A stretch of 50,366 nucleotides of DNA from Alphaproteobacteria bacterium (GTDB lineage Bacteria; Pseudomonadota; Alphaproteobacteria; M2410): positions 1 through 50,366 of the forward strand of contig JAUWTJ010000025.1 in NCBI GenBank assembly GCA_030614785.1. Reading direction: 5' to 3'. Within the stretch, counting starts at the first letter, position 1. Each line of letters begins with the position of its first letter. This document shows positions 28,732-37,741 of the stretch, piece by piece. The notes under the pieces are model-generated. The model saw only the letters and a list, made by a program, of their open reading frames with translations, made no database searches and had not been told where the DNA came from. Position numbers and translations under genes: made by a program.

Positions 28732-29391
28732 TCAAAATTTCACAAGCGTACCTTCGGTCACTTGAAACATTCCTGGGGGATAATCAACAAATTTCATCAC
28801 ATATCCTCCCTGCTCATGAGCAGCGGACACCAAAACTTCGTACGCCATCAATCGCTCAACCGATTGAACGTCACTATTGTCCAGATAAACAAATCCTCCG
28901 CCTCTCTTCACCAATCGCACCGCTTCATGCATACACTCAAGCCGTTTAATTCCATCCACGACCAGAAAATCCATTGAGCCAGACTCTATGTCTTTTACCG
29001 CTGTTTCATAGAGTTCCAAATCTCGAAACCTGAAGTCAACGTTCTTCCAGCCTCCCGCTTCAAGTTTCTGTTGAATCTCAGTGTACCATCCACGATCATG
29101 TTCTATACTCGTAATCGACTCCACGCGCTTTGCCCACCAGACGGTCGACAATCCTGCGCCAAATTCCAAAACCCGCCAATTCGGTTGGATATGTTTTTCT
29201 ATCTCCTTCTGGGCATTGCGCGGAATCCATAGCGATCCACTTCTGGTTCCGGACCAGCGACGAAGCAGGCCGATACCAAATACAACAGGGGTTCGAAGTA
29301 GAACTTTCCAATTGGCAGCATCACCTCTTAATGTATGAAAACGTGATTTTCGGCCAGTGTCTGCCCGTATTAGCTTTTCAAGAAACTGCAT
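28732..29391 (-). CDS. Class I SAM-dependent methyltransferase
   Basis: A 219-aa protein with a basic N-terminus and a Rossmann core. WRVLEFGAGLSTVWWAKRV is motif I, ITSIEHDRGWYTEIQ supplies the acidic SAM contact, and MDFLVVDGIKRLECM with GGGFVYLDNSD form the later motifs. The layout is like small methyltransferases found beside glycosyltransferases. It precedes the 27974-28702 methyltransferase by 29 bp, so two methylation functions are co-expressed at the end of the minus-strand run. The acceptor is unknown. Confidence 0.82.
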   Translation of the reverse strand: MQFLEKLIRADTGRKSRFHTLRGDAANWKVLLRTPVVFGIGLLRRWSGTRSGSLWIPRNAQKEIEKHIQPNWRVLEFGAGLSTVWWAKRVESITSIEHDRGWYTEIQQKLEAGGWKNVDFRFRDLELYETAVKDIESGSMDFLVVDGIKRLECMHEAVRLVKRGGGFVYLDNSDVQSVERLMAYEVLVSAAHEQGGYVMKFVDYPPGMFQVTEGTLVKF

Positions 29392-29530
29392 AGAGAAACT
29401 CCATTCTCACATTCTGTATCGCGTCAATGAGATCCGGATCTTTTGAGAAAACCAGAATTCTATTGCCATAAGGTTGAATAGAGTAGCTGTGTGTCAAAAC
29501 GTCTCGTCATTCCAAATCCTGCACGAGACA

Positions 29531-30838
29531 CTAACCCAAATTGGGGGACATTTGGGACGGCAAAGACACTGCCTCTTCATTGATTGCGGGCGCTCTTAGC
29601 ATCCTTTTGCGAGAAGTAATCGGGTACACGAGACAAAATATAACCATAACTCCCATAATATCTCCAAAATTTATAAGTTGTGGTTGAAAAAATGCGGATA
29701 ACAAAGTCACCGTGAATATAATAAATACAATTCTCTGTTCGACTGTATTAAAGTCTATCTTGGCTGCATTCCTGACTATCTGGATAGCAAGCGTCACATA
29801 CTTTGTGAAAATTAGAACTGCGAGCATCGCCGAAATCAGCATCCCGTTCTCAAGGATAGTGTTTAGATACCCATTGTGAACGCCCTCGTACGCCCCTCTC
29901 TGCCTAAATCCAAACCCTGCCATGGGATGTGATGCCAATTGCTGAGAAAAATACAAGCCCAAGTCCTGACGACCTGTCATTCCGGATTCCAGACCTCGAT
30001 TAACATCATCCAGCTTAAACACCTCACGAACAAAGCTCAGCTCAAAAAGAACACCTGCGCCTGCAACCAAAACAGCAAGTGTCACAATCATATACATAGA
30101 AAAATCCACCTTTTTCAAGGCAATGACGCTGGCGAAGATACACACAGCAATCAAGATTGACAGTATTCCATATCTACTGCTCACTGCGATGGTCAGTCCC
30201 AAAAAAAAGGGGACGGCTACAAATCTCCAAATCCTTGTACTTGCAAGGACAATCGCTGTACTGATTATCAATACCTGCGAATATATGTTGGGGTGTATAC
30301 CGCCCATCCAGCGGTTTTGAGGCGGCCAATATAGGGCAATAGAAAGAAGAATATATACAAGGAGCAACCAAGAGAGCAATTTATAAAATCGTCTCCTGGC
30401 ATGTTCAGAGGCATCAAAGAATACGATAAATGTAGTAGATATCAAAAGCAAAACAACAGCCTGGATGAAAGCTTCGATTCTCATCAGAAACAAAGACATC
30501 AATAAAATCAAAATTGCGATAGAAACAAATGCCTTTGTATACACATCCCCTCGCACTATCCTGAATGTTGTGAGTACGAATTTGATGGGACCGAAAAGAA
30601 AACCCGTTGCCAAAGCTGCTATGGCCAGGTATTGAATGCTCAAAAAAAGATCACTCTGTGCTAAACTGTACGCTCCATGGGGACCTACTACTGGCGGTAT
30701 TGACAATAGCAATAGCGGATACACTATCAGCGCTAGGTAAATGAGAGCTGGGTAAATGGCAAGAATGTCTTTGTAATTCCTCATACTACAGATCTTCACG
30801 GCCTTAACGTTCCAAGTGCATTTGATTTCTGACTGCAT
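29531..30838 (-). CDS. wzy: O-antigen ligase/polymerase family membrane protein (Wzy-like)
   Basis: Up to 435 aa with about 11-12 hydrophobic helices and one larger periplasmic loop near residues 260-320 (VREVFKLDDVNRGLESGMTGRQDLGLY, then FGFRQRGAYEGVHNGYLNTILENG). The H-N-x-x-L style loop motif is characteristic of the Wzy_C/WaaL family. In a locus with flippase, chain-length protein and export pore, polymerisation of repeat units is more likely than lipid A ligation. Two starts are possible: ATG at 30838 or at 30784 (M19). AT-rich coding sequence suggests exchange of this segment. Confidence 0.82.
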   Translation of the reverse strand: MQSEIKCTWNVKAVKICSMRNYKDILAIYPALIYLALIVYPLLLLSIPPVVGPHGAYSLAQSDLFLSIQYLAIAALATGFLFGPIKFVLTTFRIVRGDVYTKAFVSIAILILLMSLFLMRIEAFIQAVVLLLISTTFIVFFDASEHARRRFYKLLSWLLLVYILLSIALYWPPQNRWMGGIHPNIYSQVLIISTAIVLASTRIWRFVAVPFFLGLTIAVSSRYGILSILIAVCIFASVIALKKVDFSMYMIVTLAVLVAGAGVLFELSFVREVFKLDDVNRGLESGMTGRQDLGLYFSQQLASHPMAGFGFRQRGAYEGVHNGYLNTILENGMLISAMLAVLIFTKYVTLAIQIVRNAAKIDFNTVEQRIVFIIFTVTLLSAFFQPQLINFGDIMGVMVIFCLVYPITSRKRMLRAPAINEEAVSLPSQMSPNLG

Positions 30839-30915
30839 TTCTTCGGCACAGAGCCAGTTTGCAAAATCCTTTCCATTGAAACCTTCCTGTTCCTTGAACC
30901 ACTCAATTCAGCACT

Positions 30916-31884
30916 TTATGGTTCCTGGTCAGCCTTAATCAGCCGTGAAGAAATTGATTTGAAGTCAAGGCCAAATGCGATAATCCCAAAACATCCAAAT
31001 ATGAAACCAGCCAAAGATGCCAAGAGAACTGTTACAACTGGCTGAGGGCTGGATGGAGTTTTCGACGCCAATGGAAATTGAACAATTTCGGCAACAAACG
31101 ACTCGTCGACCTGGATCATCATCATTTTCTTATTCTCTTCCATTAACAATTGTATCAAGGCATCCCGCTGAGCATTCGTCAGGGATCTTTCAAGATTTCC
31201 AGAAAGATAGGACAGCCTCTGGGAAGTTCGAACCTCTGCACGAGAACGAACCAGACCATCCGTGCTCCGATGAAGAGCCAACACGAGTCGAGCTGCAAAG
31301 TCAGAATCACGATTTTCATACAATATGGTAAGGAAGCCATTCTTCGGGTTCTTGGTGATGACGATTTTATCTTTGAGATACCTGGTCAGTCTTTCTACTG
31401 ATGGCTCTTGCCATTTCGGTCCGTTTAAAAAAAAGTGGATTAATGTCTGAACAACGGATCCGACGCCACTAGGCTTCTTCCAAACTTTGTCCTTCTCATC
31501 CCACTCGCCACTAAAAATGGTTGGCAAAATATCAGGATTATCATCAATCATGTTTTGGATCTGGTCAGTTGAAATCAGGAGGCTTTCATACTTATCAAAG
31601 TCGCCCGTCCTTGCAAGTGAAAGGTTTACTCCGGCAAGACTTGCCAACGAAGCATACTGACTAATACCGCTGCCTTCACCCTCCGTAGAGGTAGACCCGA
31701 CCACAATACTGGCACTATACCCTTTTTCTGACAAATTCAGCTTCAAGATCGCCAAGGAAAGAAAAATCAAGAGTACCAACAGCAGGAATCGCCATCCTTC
31801 ATATACGCCCACGACCAGGTTTCGCAGGGCCAATACATCAGGATCGCCGTCGATTGCTTCGTATTCATTCTTTGCAACATTCAT
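30916..31884 (-). CDS. wzz: Wzz-like chain-length determinant protein without kinase domain
   Basis: A 322-aa inner-membrane protein. It has an N-terminal cytoplasmic segment, a first membrane helix (FLLLVLLIFLSLAILKL, residues about 34-50), a long periplasmic domain with coiled regions, and a second helix near the C-terminus (VVTVLLASLAGFIFGCFGIIAFG) preceded by the proline-rich PSSPQPVV typical of Wzz/Wzc. No Walker motifs or Tyr-rich tail follow, so there is no BY-kinase, and none is seen elsewhere in the locus. Its ATG overlaps the stop of the preceding small ORF (ATGA), giving translational coupling. It should set polymer length. Confidence 0.88.
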   Translation of the reverse strand: MNVAKNEYEAIDGDPDVLALRNLVVGVYEGWRFLLLVLLIFLSLAILKLNLSEKGYSASIVVGSTSTEGEGSGISQYASLASLAGVNLSLARTGDFDKYESLLISTDQIQNMIDDNPDILPTIFSGEWDEKDKVWKKPSGVGSVVQTLIHFFLNGPKWQEPSVERLTRYLKDKIVITKNPKNGFLTILYENRDSDFAARLVLALHRSTDGLVRSRAEVRTSQRLSYLSGNLERSLTNAQRDALIQLLMEENKKMMMIQVDESFVAEIVQFPLASKTPSSPQPVVTVLLASLAGFIFGCFGIIAFGLDFKSISSRLIKADQEP

Positions 31885-32153
31885 ACTTTCTTGCCCTCTA
31901 CCGCGTTCTCCAATAAGCGCAAGATCTGCGACTCTTCGGACACCCCCATTAGATGCAACATAATTTCTTGTAAAACTACAGGATGTCCGAGTTCACATTC
32001 TCCCATTCCGGCTAGCAACCTGCAATACTCCCTTAAATTATTCCCAATCTCACATGCACTCGCCGTTGTCAGCGCCAGCTGACTTGAGATCTGCGTTATG
32101 CTTAACAGCATACCATCCCACCTGAAAGGTCTCAGGTTTCCTCCAACTAACAT
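31881..32153 (-). CDS. Small protein duplicating the C-terminal tail of the OPX export protein
   Basis: A 90-aa open frame between the OPX gene and wzz on the same strand. Residues about 18-37 (ITQISSQLALTTASACEIGN) closely match the end of the neighbouring OPX protein (VTQISSQLALTAASVAVIGN), and the DNA is also similar in this stretch. The rest (EYCRLLAGMGECELGHPVVL and so on) has no match I know. Its TGA overlaps the wzz ATG, and the OPX stop lies 24 bp before its ATG, so it is placed as a translated operon member. It may be a real small partner or a drifting duplication remnant kept for coupling. Confidence 0.55.
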   Translation of the reverse strand: MLVGGNLRPFRWDGMLLSITQISSQLALTTASACEIGNNLREYCRLLAGMGECELGHPVVLQEIMLHLMGVSEESQILRLLENAVEGKKV

Positions 32154-32177
32154 CTTCCGGTCTTCTCCTATCTACCG

Positions 32178-34811
32178 TCAGTTCCCGATAACAGCCACGC
32201 TCGCCGCCGTCAGAGCCAATTGACTTGAAATTTGCGTAACGCTGAGGAAAAATTCCCTCCACTGGATCGGTGTTAGATTTCTTGGAACTATAATAACCGT
32301 CCCGGGTGCAAGCATGTTGTCACCGAACCTCAGGGCCCCCCGGCTCATTCGCCTGGCCTGGCCGTCAGGCATAATCACGAAGACCCTCTTTTTATCGGCA
32401 AATCGGCCGTAGCCTCCGGCGAGCTTGATATAATCCTTCCCGTCGAGCGAAGTATCAAAGCGATAGGACGAAGGACTGAGGACATCGCCGACTACTGTGA
32501 TCGAGTTCGGCCGCGGCGGAACAGTGAGGCTGTCCCCGGGCTCAAGGAGAAGGTCATTTTTGCTGCTTGCCACCAGGACCGCAGGATCTGCCTCAATTGT
32601 AACACGCCCGATGACCGGCGCATCCTTGAGTTTGGCAAGAAGGTTTGAAAGAAACATGGCGCCATCGGAACCTATGTTTTGAGTCCCGACGACCGTCGTC
32701 AGCTGGCTTTCCATTCTGCCGACAAGTAGATCACGGGCCTCTTTTTCCGCTTTCGCCGCCGAGACGCGTGTAAAAACCGCACCATAGGGGTAGGCTGTAG
32801 ATGTGAGCCCTCCTGCTCTCTGGAGCAGGCTCGAGAGCCGCTCCCCGCGCAGAAGATCAAAATGTCCGGAGTATTTGACCTCACCGGCTATCCTTACACT
32901 GCCGGAGATGCGGTTCGAAAAGACCCGCCTCACGCGAACACTGTCGAGCGGGCCCAGCTTGACATTCCGAAGCACTTCCGGACTGAGAGTTATGTTGCGC
33001 CGTTCTGTACGAGATGTGCCCAGCGAAGGCTGGAACACGGTCGTGGTAATTTCTACGGCAGACCTATCAGCCTGCAGGGCGAGGCCGCCGGCCACATCAA
33101 GTATTTGTCCCAGGGCAATGCCGGGCATTACGAAGTAATCCCCCGGCGCCTTCACAGCGCCATAGACCGAGATCCGGCTTTCTTCAAACAAACTGAGAAG
33201 AACGCCGTCTGTGACGTCAATTTTTCGCCCCTGCCCCATCTGGCTGAGCGCGGACTTGAGAAGCTCTCTCGACGTTGGAGACGGCACCGGATCTTCAAGC
33301 TCGATCCCGCGCGACTGAGCACTGCCCAGGCGGTTTACCTCCCCTTCGCGAACTTGTTCCACACGGCTCGCAATGATCCCTTCCAGCTGCCGGGCACCGA
33401 GGTCCGTTGCTCGACTTTCGATGAGGTCGCCCTCTTCTCCCGATGCCCTTTTCTTCAAGGCTTGAGAAATCGCAGACACTTCGTCAATCGAAAAAATATG
33501 CACGACATCATCTTCGGCCAACACGAGGTCACTGCCGCCATAGATAACATCGACGGGGGAAAACGGGATATAGGTTTTGAGCCGCGTTCCCGGGTCAATC
33601 CGGGCTACGAGAGCGAACGGCATATAGGCTGATGAGCCAAGGATGTCACCCTCCGCCAACAGCGTTTTCAAGGTGCTGGCGGCTCCCAGAGCAACGGTAC
33701 CGCTCTGCCGCACATGGCCTTCCAGATAGACAGCCCCCCGAGATCGTTCGTCATTGGGCTCAACAAGCAACAGATCGCCTTCATGCATCTGTGTCTCGGA
33801 TGGGACAACATCCAGAACCTTTACAGCGCCGCCAGCATTAACCTGCAAGAGAGAAAGCCCGTAGCGTCCCTTGACCTCATAACCACCGGCAAGTTTGATC
33901 ATCTCGGCCGCCGTAAGAGCAGGTTTCTGCCGGGAAAGTTCATAGATGCCGGGCCGTTTGATCCAGCCGCCAATCGCAACGACTTTCCCGATTGGCGCCA
34001 CGTGGATACGGTCGCCTTCCATCAGAGAAAAATCGGTATTCTTTTGCGCGCCAAGCAGGACAGAATAAAGATCAATCGAGATAATCTGATCGCTGCGGGA
34101 GACTGTAATATTTCTGAGGCTACCGGTTTTCTTGATACCGCCGGCAAGCAGAAGGGCATCAACTGATGTGGCCAGACCGCTGAGGGCCAGAGGACCGGGA
34201 TTGTTGACCTCGCCAGACATAAGGACCGAAACCTGACGTACCTCGCCAATCGAGATAAAGACGTTTGTGGCGATATAGGCGCTCTCGATCTGTCTCTCCA
34301 GATGCGCCCTAAAATCCCCAAATCGCATACCTGCGGCCGTGACAGGGTCCAGCTTGGGAAGGATAATCCGACCAACATTGTCCACCTTCAGGCGATAGGA
34401 CTCGTTTTCCTGACCTCGAAGGTCAACAGAAATCGTATCACCGATCCCGATAACATAGTCCTCCTGAACGCCGCCTATCTTGCTCAGAACAATATCGCGG
34501 CCCGCACCAAAGGCCTCATAACCAAACTGCAGCAAGGCTTCGCCTGCGCGGTTTGAATAAAAAATCTCAAGGCGCGAGGGGCGGTCAGTGACTTCAGGCC
34601 CGTCATATTCCTGGATTTCAGAATCTGAAGACGAATCATCATCAGAAGAGACAGTTTGGCTACTATCGACACCATCCTGCAAAGCCTTGATTTGCTCAGC
34701 CGAAAAGCCGCCGATCTGGGCAACTGCATCCGCAGCTGCAAAAAGCGCGACACAACCAAAAACAAGGGCCAGCAAATATGTTCTGGCCCCTAAGAGAAAA
34801 CCCGTTTTCAT
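32178..34811 (-). CDS. Large SLBB-domain polysaccharide export (OPX, Wza-like) protein
   Basis: About 877 aa from the ATG at 34811 (an in-frame ATG at 34826 adds five residues). A signal peptide (MKTGFLLGARTYLLALVFGC to DAVAQ) directs it to the periplasm. A polysaccharide-export domain begins at YVIGIGDTISVDLRGQENES, followed by several SLBB domains, recognised by repeating units such as VLMSGEVNNPGPLALSG, VAIGGWIKRPGIYELSR, VYLEGHVRQSGTVALG and ISVYGAVKAPGDYFVMPG. Classical Wza is about 380 aa with a lipobox; this one is more than twice as long and has no lipobox Cys. It heads the minus-strand operon with wzz and wzy and would form the outer-membrane export channel. Confidence 0.9.
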   Translation of the reverse strand: MKTGFLLGARTYLLALVFGCVALFAAADAVAQIGGFSAEQIKALQDGVDSSQTVSSDDDSSSDSEIQEYDGPEVTDRPSRLEIFYSNRAGEALLQFGYEAFGAGRDIVLSKIGGVQEDYVIGIGDTISVDLRGQENESYRLKVDNVGRIILPKLDPVTAAGMRFGDFRAHLERQIESAYIATNVFISIGEVRQVSVLMSGEVNNPGPLALSGLATSVDALLLAGGIKKTGSLRNITVSRSDQIISIDLYSVLLGAQKNTDFSLMEGDRIHVAPIGKVVAIGGWIKRPGIYELSRQKPALTAAEMIKLAGGYEVKGRYGLSLLQVNAGGAVKVLDVVPSETQMHEGDLLLVEPNDERSRGAVYLEGHVRQSGTVALGAASTLKTLLAEGDILGSSAYMPFALVARIDPGTRLKTYIPFSPVDVIYGGSDLVLAEDDVVHIFSIDEVSAISQALKKRASGEEGDLIESRATDLGARQLEGIIASRVEQVREGEVNRLGSAQSRGIELEDPVPSPTSRELLKSALSQMGQGRKIDVTDGVLLSLFEESRISVYGAVKAPGDYFVMPGIALGQILDVAGGLALQADRSAVEITTTVFQPSLGTSRTERRNITLSPEVLRNVKLGPLDSVRVRRVFSNRISGSVRIAGEVKYSGHFDLLRGERLSSLLQRAGGLTSTAYPYGAVFTRVSAAKAEKEARDLLVGRMESQLTTVVGTQNIGSDGAMFLSNLLAKLKDAPVIGRVTIEADPAVLVASSKNDLLLEPGDSLTVPPRPNSITVVGDVLSPSSYRFDTSLDGKDYIKLAGGYGRFADKKRVFVIMPDGQARRMSRGALRFGDNMLAPGTVIIVPRNLTPIQWREFFLSVTQISSQLALTAASVAVIGN

Positions 34812-35062
34812 TCCAACACCCAACATCTTCTGATAAATCTAAAACTCAACGAACCACAATCGCCCAGACACTTGACTATATACCAGCAACTCGACCAAGG
34901 TGCCAGCGCTTCGAAGCAGCAGTCCAACGTTCCGTGTCATGAATTTCTGCAAGTGACCCGGTCTTCCACCAGGAAAATCAAAGAAATGGAGCACTGCAAT
35001 CTGATCTAAAAATATGCCCTTAAAATACTATAAAGTACAATTAGTTCAGCAGGTTATTAATA

Positions 35063-37741
35063 TTGTTTGATCTTAAAGTGATACATAAAGATGAGACTAA
35101 AGCTCCGTCTCTCTATTGCGTATGGGCGACGCTGCTCACGCTCGTCGCTACCCTGTACTTATCCACAGGAGCCTGGGCCGGGGACACTGCTGTCGGCCGC
35201 GTCACCACTTCACTTTATGGAAAGGCCGGCCTGGTCGAGATGCCAAATGCCCTCTTTTTTGACACTGGCCATCTATCGATGACTGGAATGATTAAAGATC
35301 CTGACAACCGAATCACCATGAATTTTCAGCCTCTGCCATGGTTCGAAGGAAGCTTTCGTTACAGTGTAATAGAGGATTTTGCTAGCAACAGAAAACACCA
35401 ACCGGATCTGTTTGACAGGAGTTTCGACTTCAAAATCAAAGTCTTTGAACAAGGTTCCTGGTGGCCGGCCGTTGCCTTCGGCATTCAGGACATTGCCGGG
35501 ACAGGCATTTATTCGGCCGAGTTCGTCGTTGCGACCTGGCAAACCAGACATTTGAATTTGACAGGCGGTGCAGGCTTTGGTCGCTTCTCCACGAGGGGTA
35601 ACCTCACAAATCCACTCACTTTCGTCTCCGACGCAGCAAAAACTCGAGTTGGGTTCAACGGCAGCATCTTCGATACCGGTCAAGTCAGGACAGGTCAGTT
35701 TTTCAAGGGCGAAGATATGGGATTATTTGGCGGAATTGAATATCTTACGCCAGTCAAAGGTCTCAAGCTCATAGCGGAGTATTCCAGTGATGCCTACCGT
35801 ACGGAAGAGTCTCGCAACATCGCCAAAGCAGACTTCCCCGTCAATTTCGGCGCCTCCTATCGCTACGGCAACAATATAGAATTCGGAGCCTCTCTAGTAC
35901 AGGGCAACACTCTCGCAATGCGCTTCACAATGCAAATGAACCCCATCTCCCAACGCGATCCGCCGCGTCTTGATCCGCCGCGCTTTCAGTTCCGCAATCG
36001 CGAAGATGACCCCGTGTCAGATGTGAAGCCTCTTGCAGGTGAAAGCAATCTTTACAAGCAATATACCGCCTTGCAGAACAAGGAGCGACCTCAAACCAAC
36101 CGAGATTATCTGTCGGTCGAGAATATCTGGAAGCCCTGGGAAAAGAAGGGCCGGCTCGATAACGTGGGCTACGCCGGTGTCCGACGATTCGAGCCAGTTC
36201 CCAAAAATGTAGATATCGGCTGGATTGAGTTTGCGGGAGCGCCAGCCTCCCCTGTGAGGGATGCAGTTCACATCAAAGTCGACAACAACATATCGGCTTC
36301 GAGCACGCCAGGGAAGTGGCGCCTGGCGACATCAAACGACGAGACCTCGTTTGTGCGTTCAGAAGATTCGGTCCGCGATCTCAAATCCATTCTTTTGCCA
36401 TCCCTGCCATCGGCAACACCAGCAACTGCGGACCTTACGCTCGCCGACTACGCTGCTCCAACCCCAAAAGATCGCGAAGCTCTGGCGCAGGCGCTGAAGA
36501 AAACATGGTCCTGGCCTTTGACCGAAGAAGACAAACTCGAAATTGCCGAATCAATCCGCCATGCAGCCAGTGTGCAGAAATTAGCGACGATTGCTGTTGA
36601 TTTTGAGGATACCAAACTCACGGTCTACTACTACAATGGCAAATATCACCGCGAATCTGAAGCCATAGGCAGGCTTCTGGCAATACTCACGCAGGCCGCT
36701 CCTGACCGCATTGAACATTTCAGCCTGATCGCGGTAATCAATGATCTTCAGGTAAATGAATTCCAGGTCCCGAGGCGATCACTGGAGAGAATCATTTCCA
36801 ATTATGGCTCGCCGCAGGAACTGTTCAATGTAGCGACGTTCAGCGAAGGCCCAACATCGAGACCCGCAAGCCTCCCCCTCGCAAAAGGTTGGCTTCCCAC
36901 GGTCGACTATGGCTTGTCACCATCCTTACGTTACTCACTTTTTGATCCGGACGACCCCATGCGCTATCAGATTTCTGCGCTTCTCTCTGGCACAATACAA
37001 CTTACCGACGGCCTTTCGATTTCCGGTATTTACCGCCTGAATGTGTATGACAATTTCGATGAAATCACCCGTGGCGCAAAAAGCAGATTACCCCATGTCC
37101 GCTCTGACTTTGCCAAATACCTGAATACCAGCGAGCATAGTATGGAGATGTTGAGCCTCAGCTACTCCTGGCAGCCCGCCCCCAATTGGTATGCACGGTC
37201 CTTCGCAGGATACTTCGAGGAAATGTACGCTGGTGTAGGCGGAGAAGCCCTCTATCGACCCTATGGAAAAAGATGGGCCCTCGCCCTTGAAGTCGATTAT
37301 GTCAAGCAACGCGATTTTGATCGTGGATTTGGTCTGAGGGACTACAAGACAGTGACCGGATTTGCCAAATGGTACTACGAAGTGCCTTATGAGGACCTTC
37401 GCGTTGAGCTCAACGTCGGACGATACCTTGCTAAAGATATTGGTGCCACGTTCAAGATCTCTCGAACATTTGACAATGGGACCGAGATCGGTGCTTTCGC
37501 GACACTAACGGATGTGCCTTTTGAGACTTTTGGTGAAGGAAGTTTTGACAAGGGTGTCATCATAAAGATCCCGTTCCATTTGTTCTCGTTCTTTGACACC
37601 AAACAGGTTTATTCCACCATCATCAGGCCTCTCACCCGTGATGGTGGAGCACAGGTCTGGTCCGGCCCACCGCTCTATGACCTGACCCAGCAATTTACGC
37701 TGGGCAATATTCGGCGCAATTGGGAGGCTATTTTCGAATGA
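35063..37741 (+). CDS. yjbH: YjbH-type outer-membrane exopolysaccharide protein
   Basis: Up to 892 aa, with an N-terminal hydrophobic signal (LYCVWATLLTLVATLYLSTGAWAG). The mature protein begins TSLYGKAGLVEMPNALFFDTGHLSMTG, a hallmark of the YjbH/GfcD family, and continues with many amphipathic beta strands and aromatic-rich endings as in a beta-barrel. E. coli YjbH is about 700 aa, so this one is longer. The TTG at 35063 is the open-frame start; a GTG at 35078 is equally possible. The stop overlaps the next gene's start. It is divergent from the OPX gene across 236 bp that include AT-rich promoter-like sequence. Confidence 0.85.
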   Translation: MFDLKVIHKDETKAPSLYCVWATLLTLVATLYLSTGAWAGDTAVGRVTTSLYGKAGLVEMPNALFFDTGHLSMTGMIKDPDNRITMNFQPLPWFEGSFRYSVIEDFASNRKHQPDLFDRSFDFKIKVFEQGSWWPAVAFGIQDIAGTGIYSAEFVVATWQTRHLNLTGGAGFGRFSTRGNLTNPLTFVSDAAKTRVGFNGSIFDTGQVRTGQFFKGEDMGLFGGIEYLTPVKGLKLIAEYSSDAYRTEESRNIAKADFPVNFGASYRYGNNIEFGASLVQGNTLAMRFTMQMNPISQRDPPRLDPPRFQFRNREDDPVSDVKPLAGESNLYKQYTALQNKERPQTNRDYLSVENIWKPWEKKGRLDNVGYAGVRRFEPVPKNVDIGWIEFAGAPASPVRDAVHIKVDNNISASSTPGKWRLATSNDETSFVRSEDSVRDLKSILLPSLPSATPATADLTLADYAAPTPKDREALAQALKKTWSWPLTEEDKLEIAESIRHAASVQKLATIAVDFEDTKLTVYYYNGKYHRESEAIGRLLAILTQAAPDRIEHFSLIAVINDLQVNEFQVPRRSLERIISNYGSPQELFNVATFSEGPTSRPASLPLAKGWLPTVDYGLSPSLRYSLFDPDDPMRYQISALLSGTIQLTDGLSISGIYRLNVYDNFDEITRGAKSRLPHVRSDFAKYLNTSEHSMEMLSLSYSWQPAPNWYARSFAGYFEEMYAGVGGEALYRPYGKRWALALEVDYVKQRDFDRGFGLRDYKTVTGFAKWYYEVPYEDLRVELNVGRYLAKDIGATFKISRTFDNGTEIGAFATLTDVPFETFGEGSFDKGVIIKIPFHLFSFFDTKQVYSTIIRPLTRDGGAQVWSGPPLYDLTQQFTLGNIRRNWEAIFE

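Noticed and set aside
32862-33632. A 256-codon plus-strand frame opposite the OPX gene
   Set aside because: It is antisense to clear SLBB repeats and has no domain features.
35159-35167. A perfect TTATCCACA DnaA box inside yjbH
   Set aside because: It is a single site in coding sequence with no neighbouring boxes; one such match is expected by chance in a window this long.
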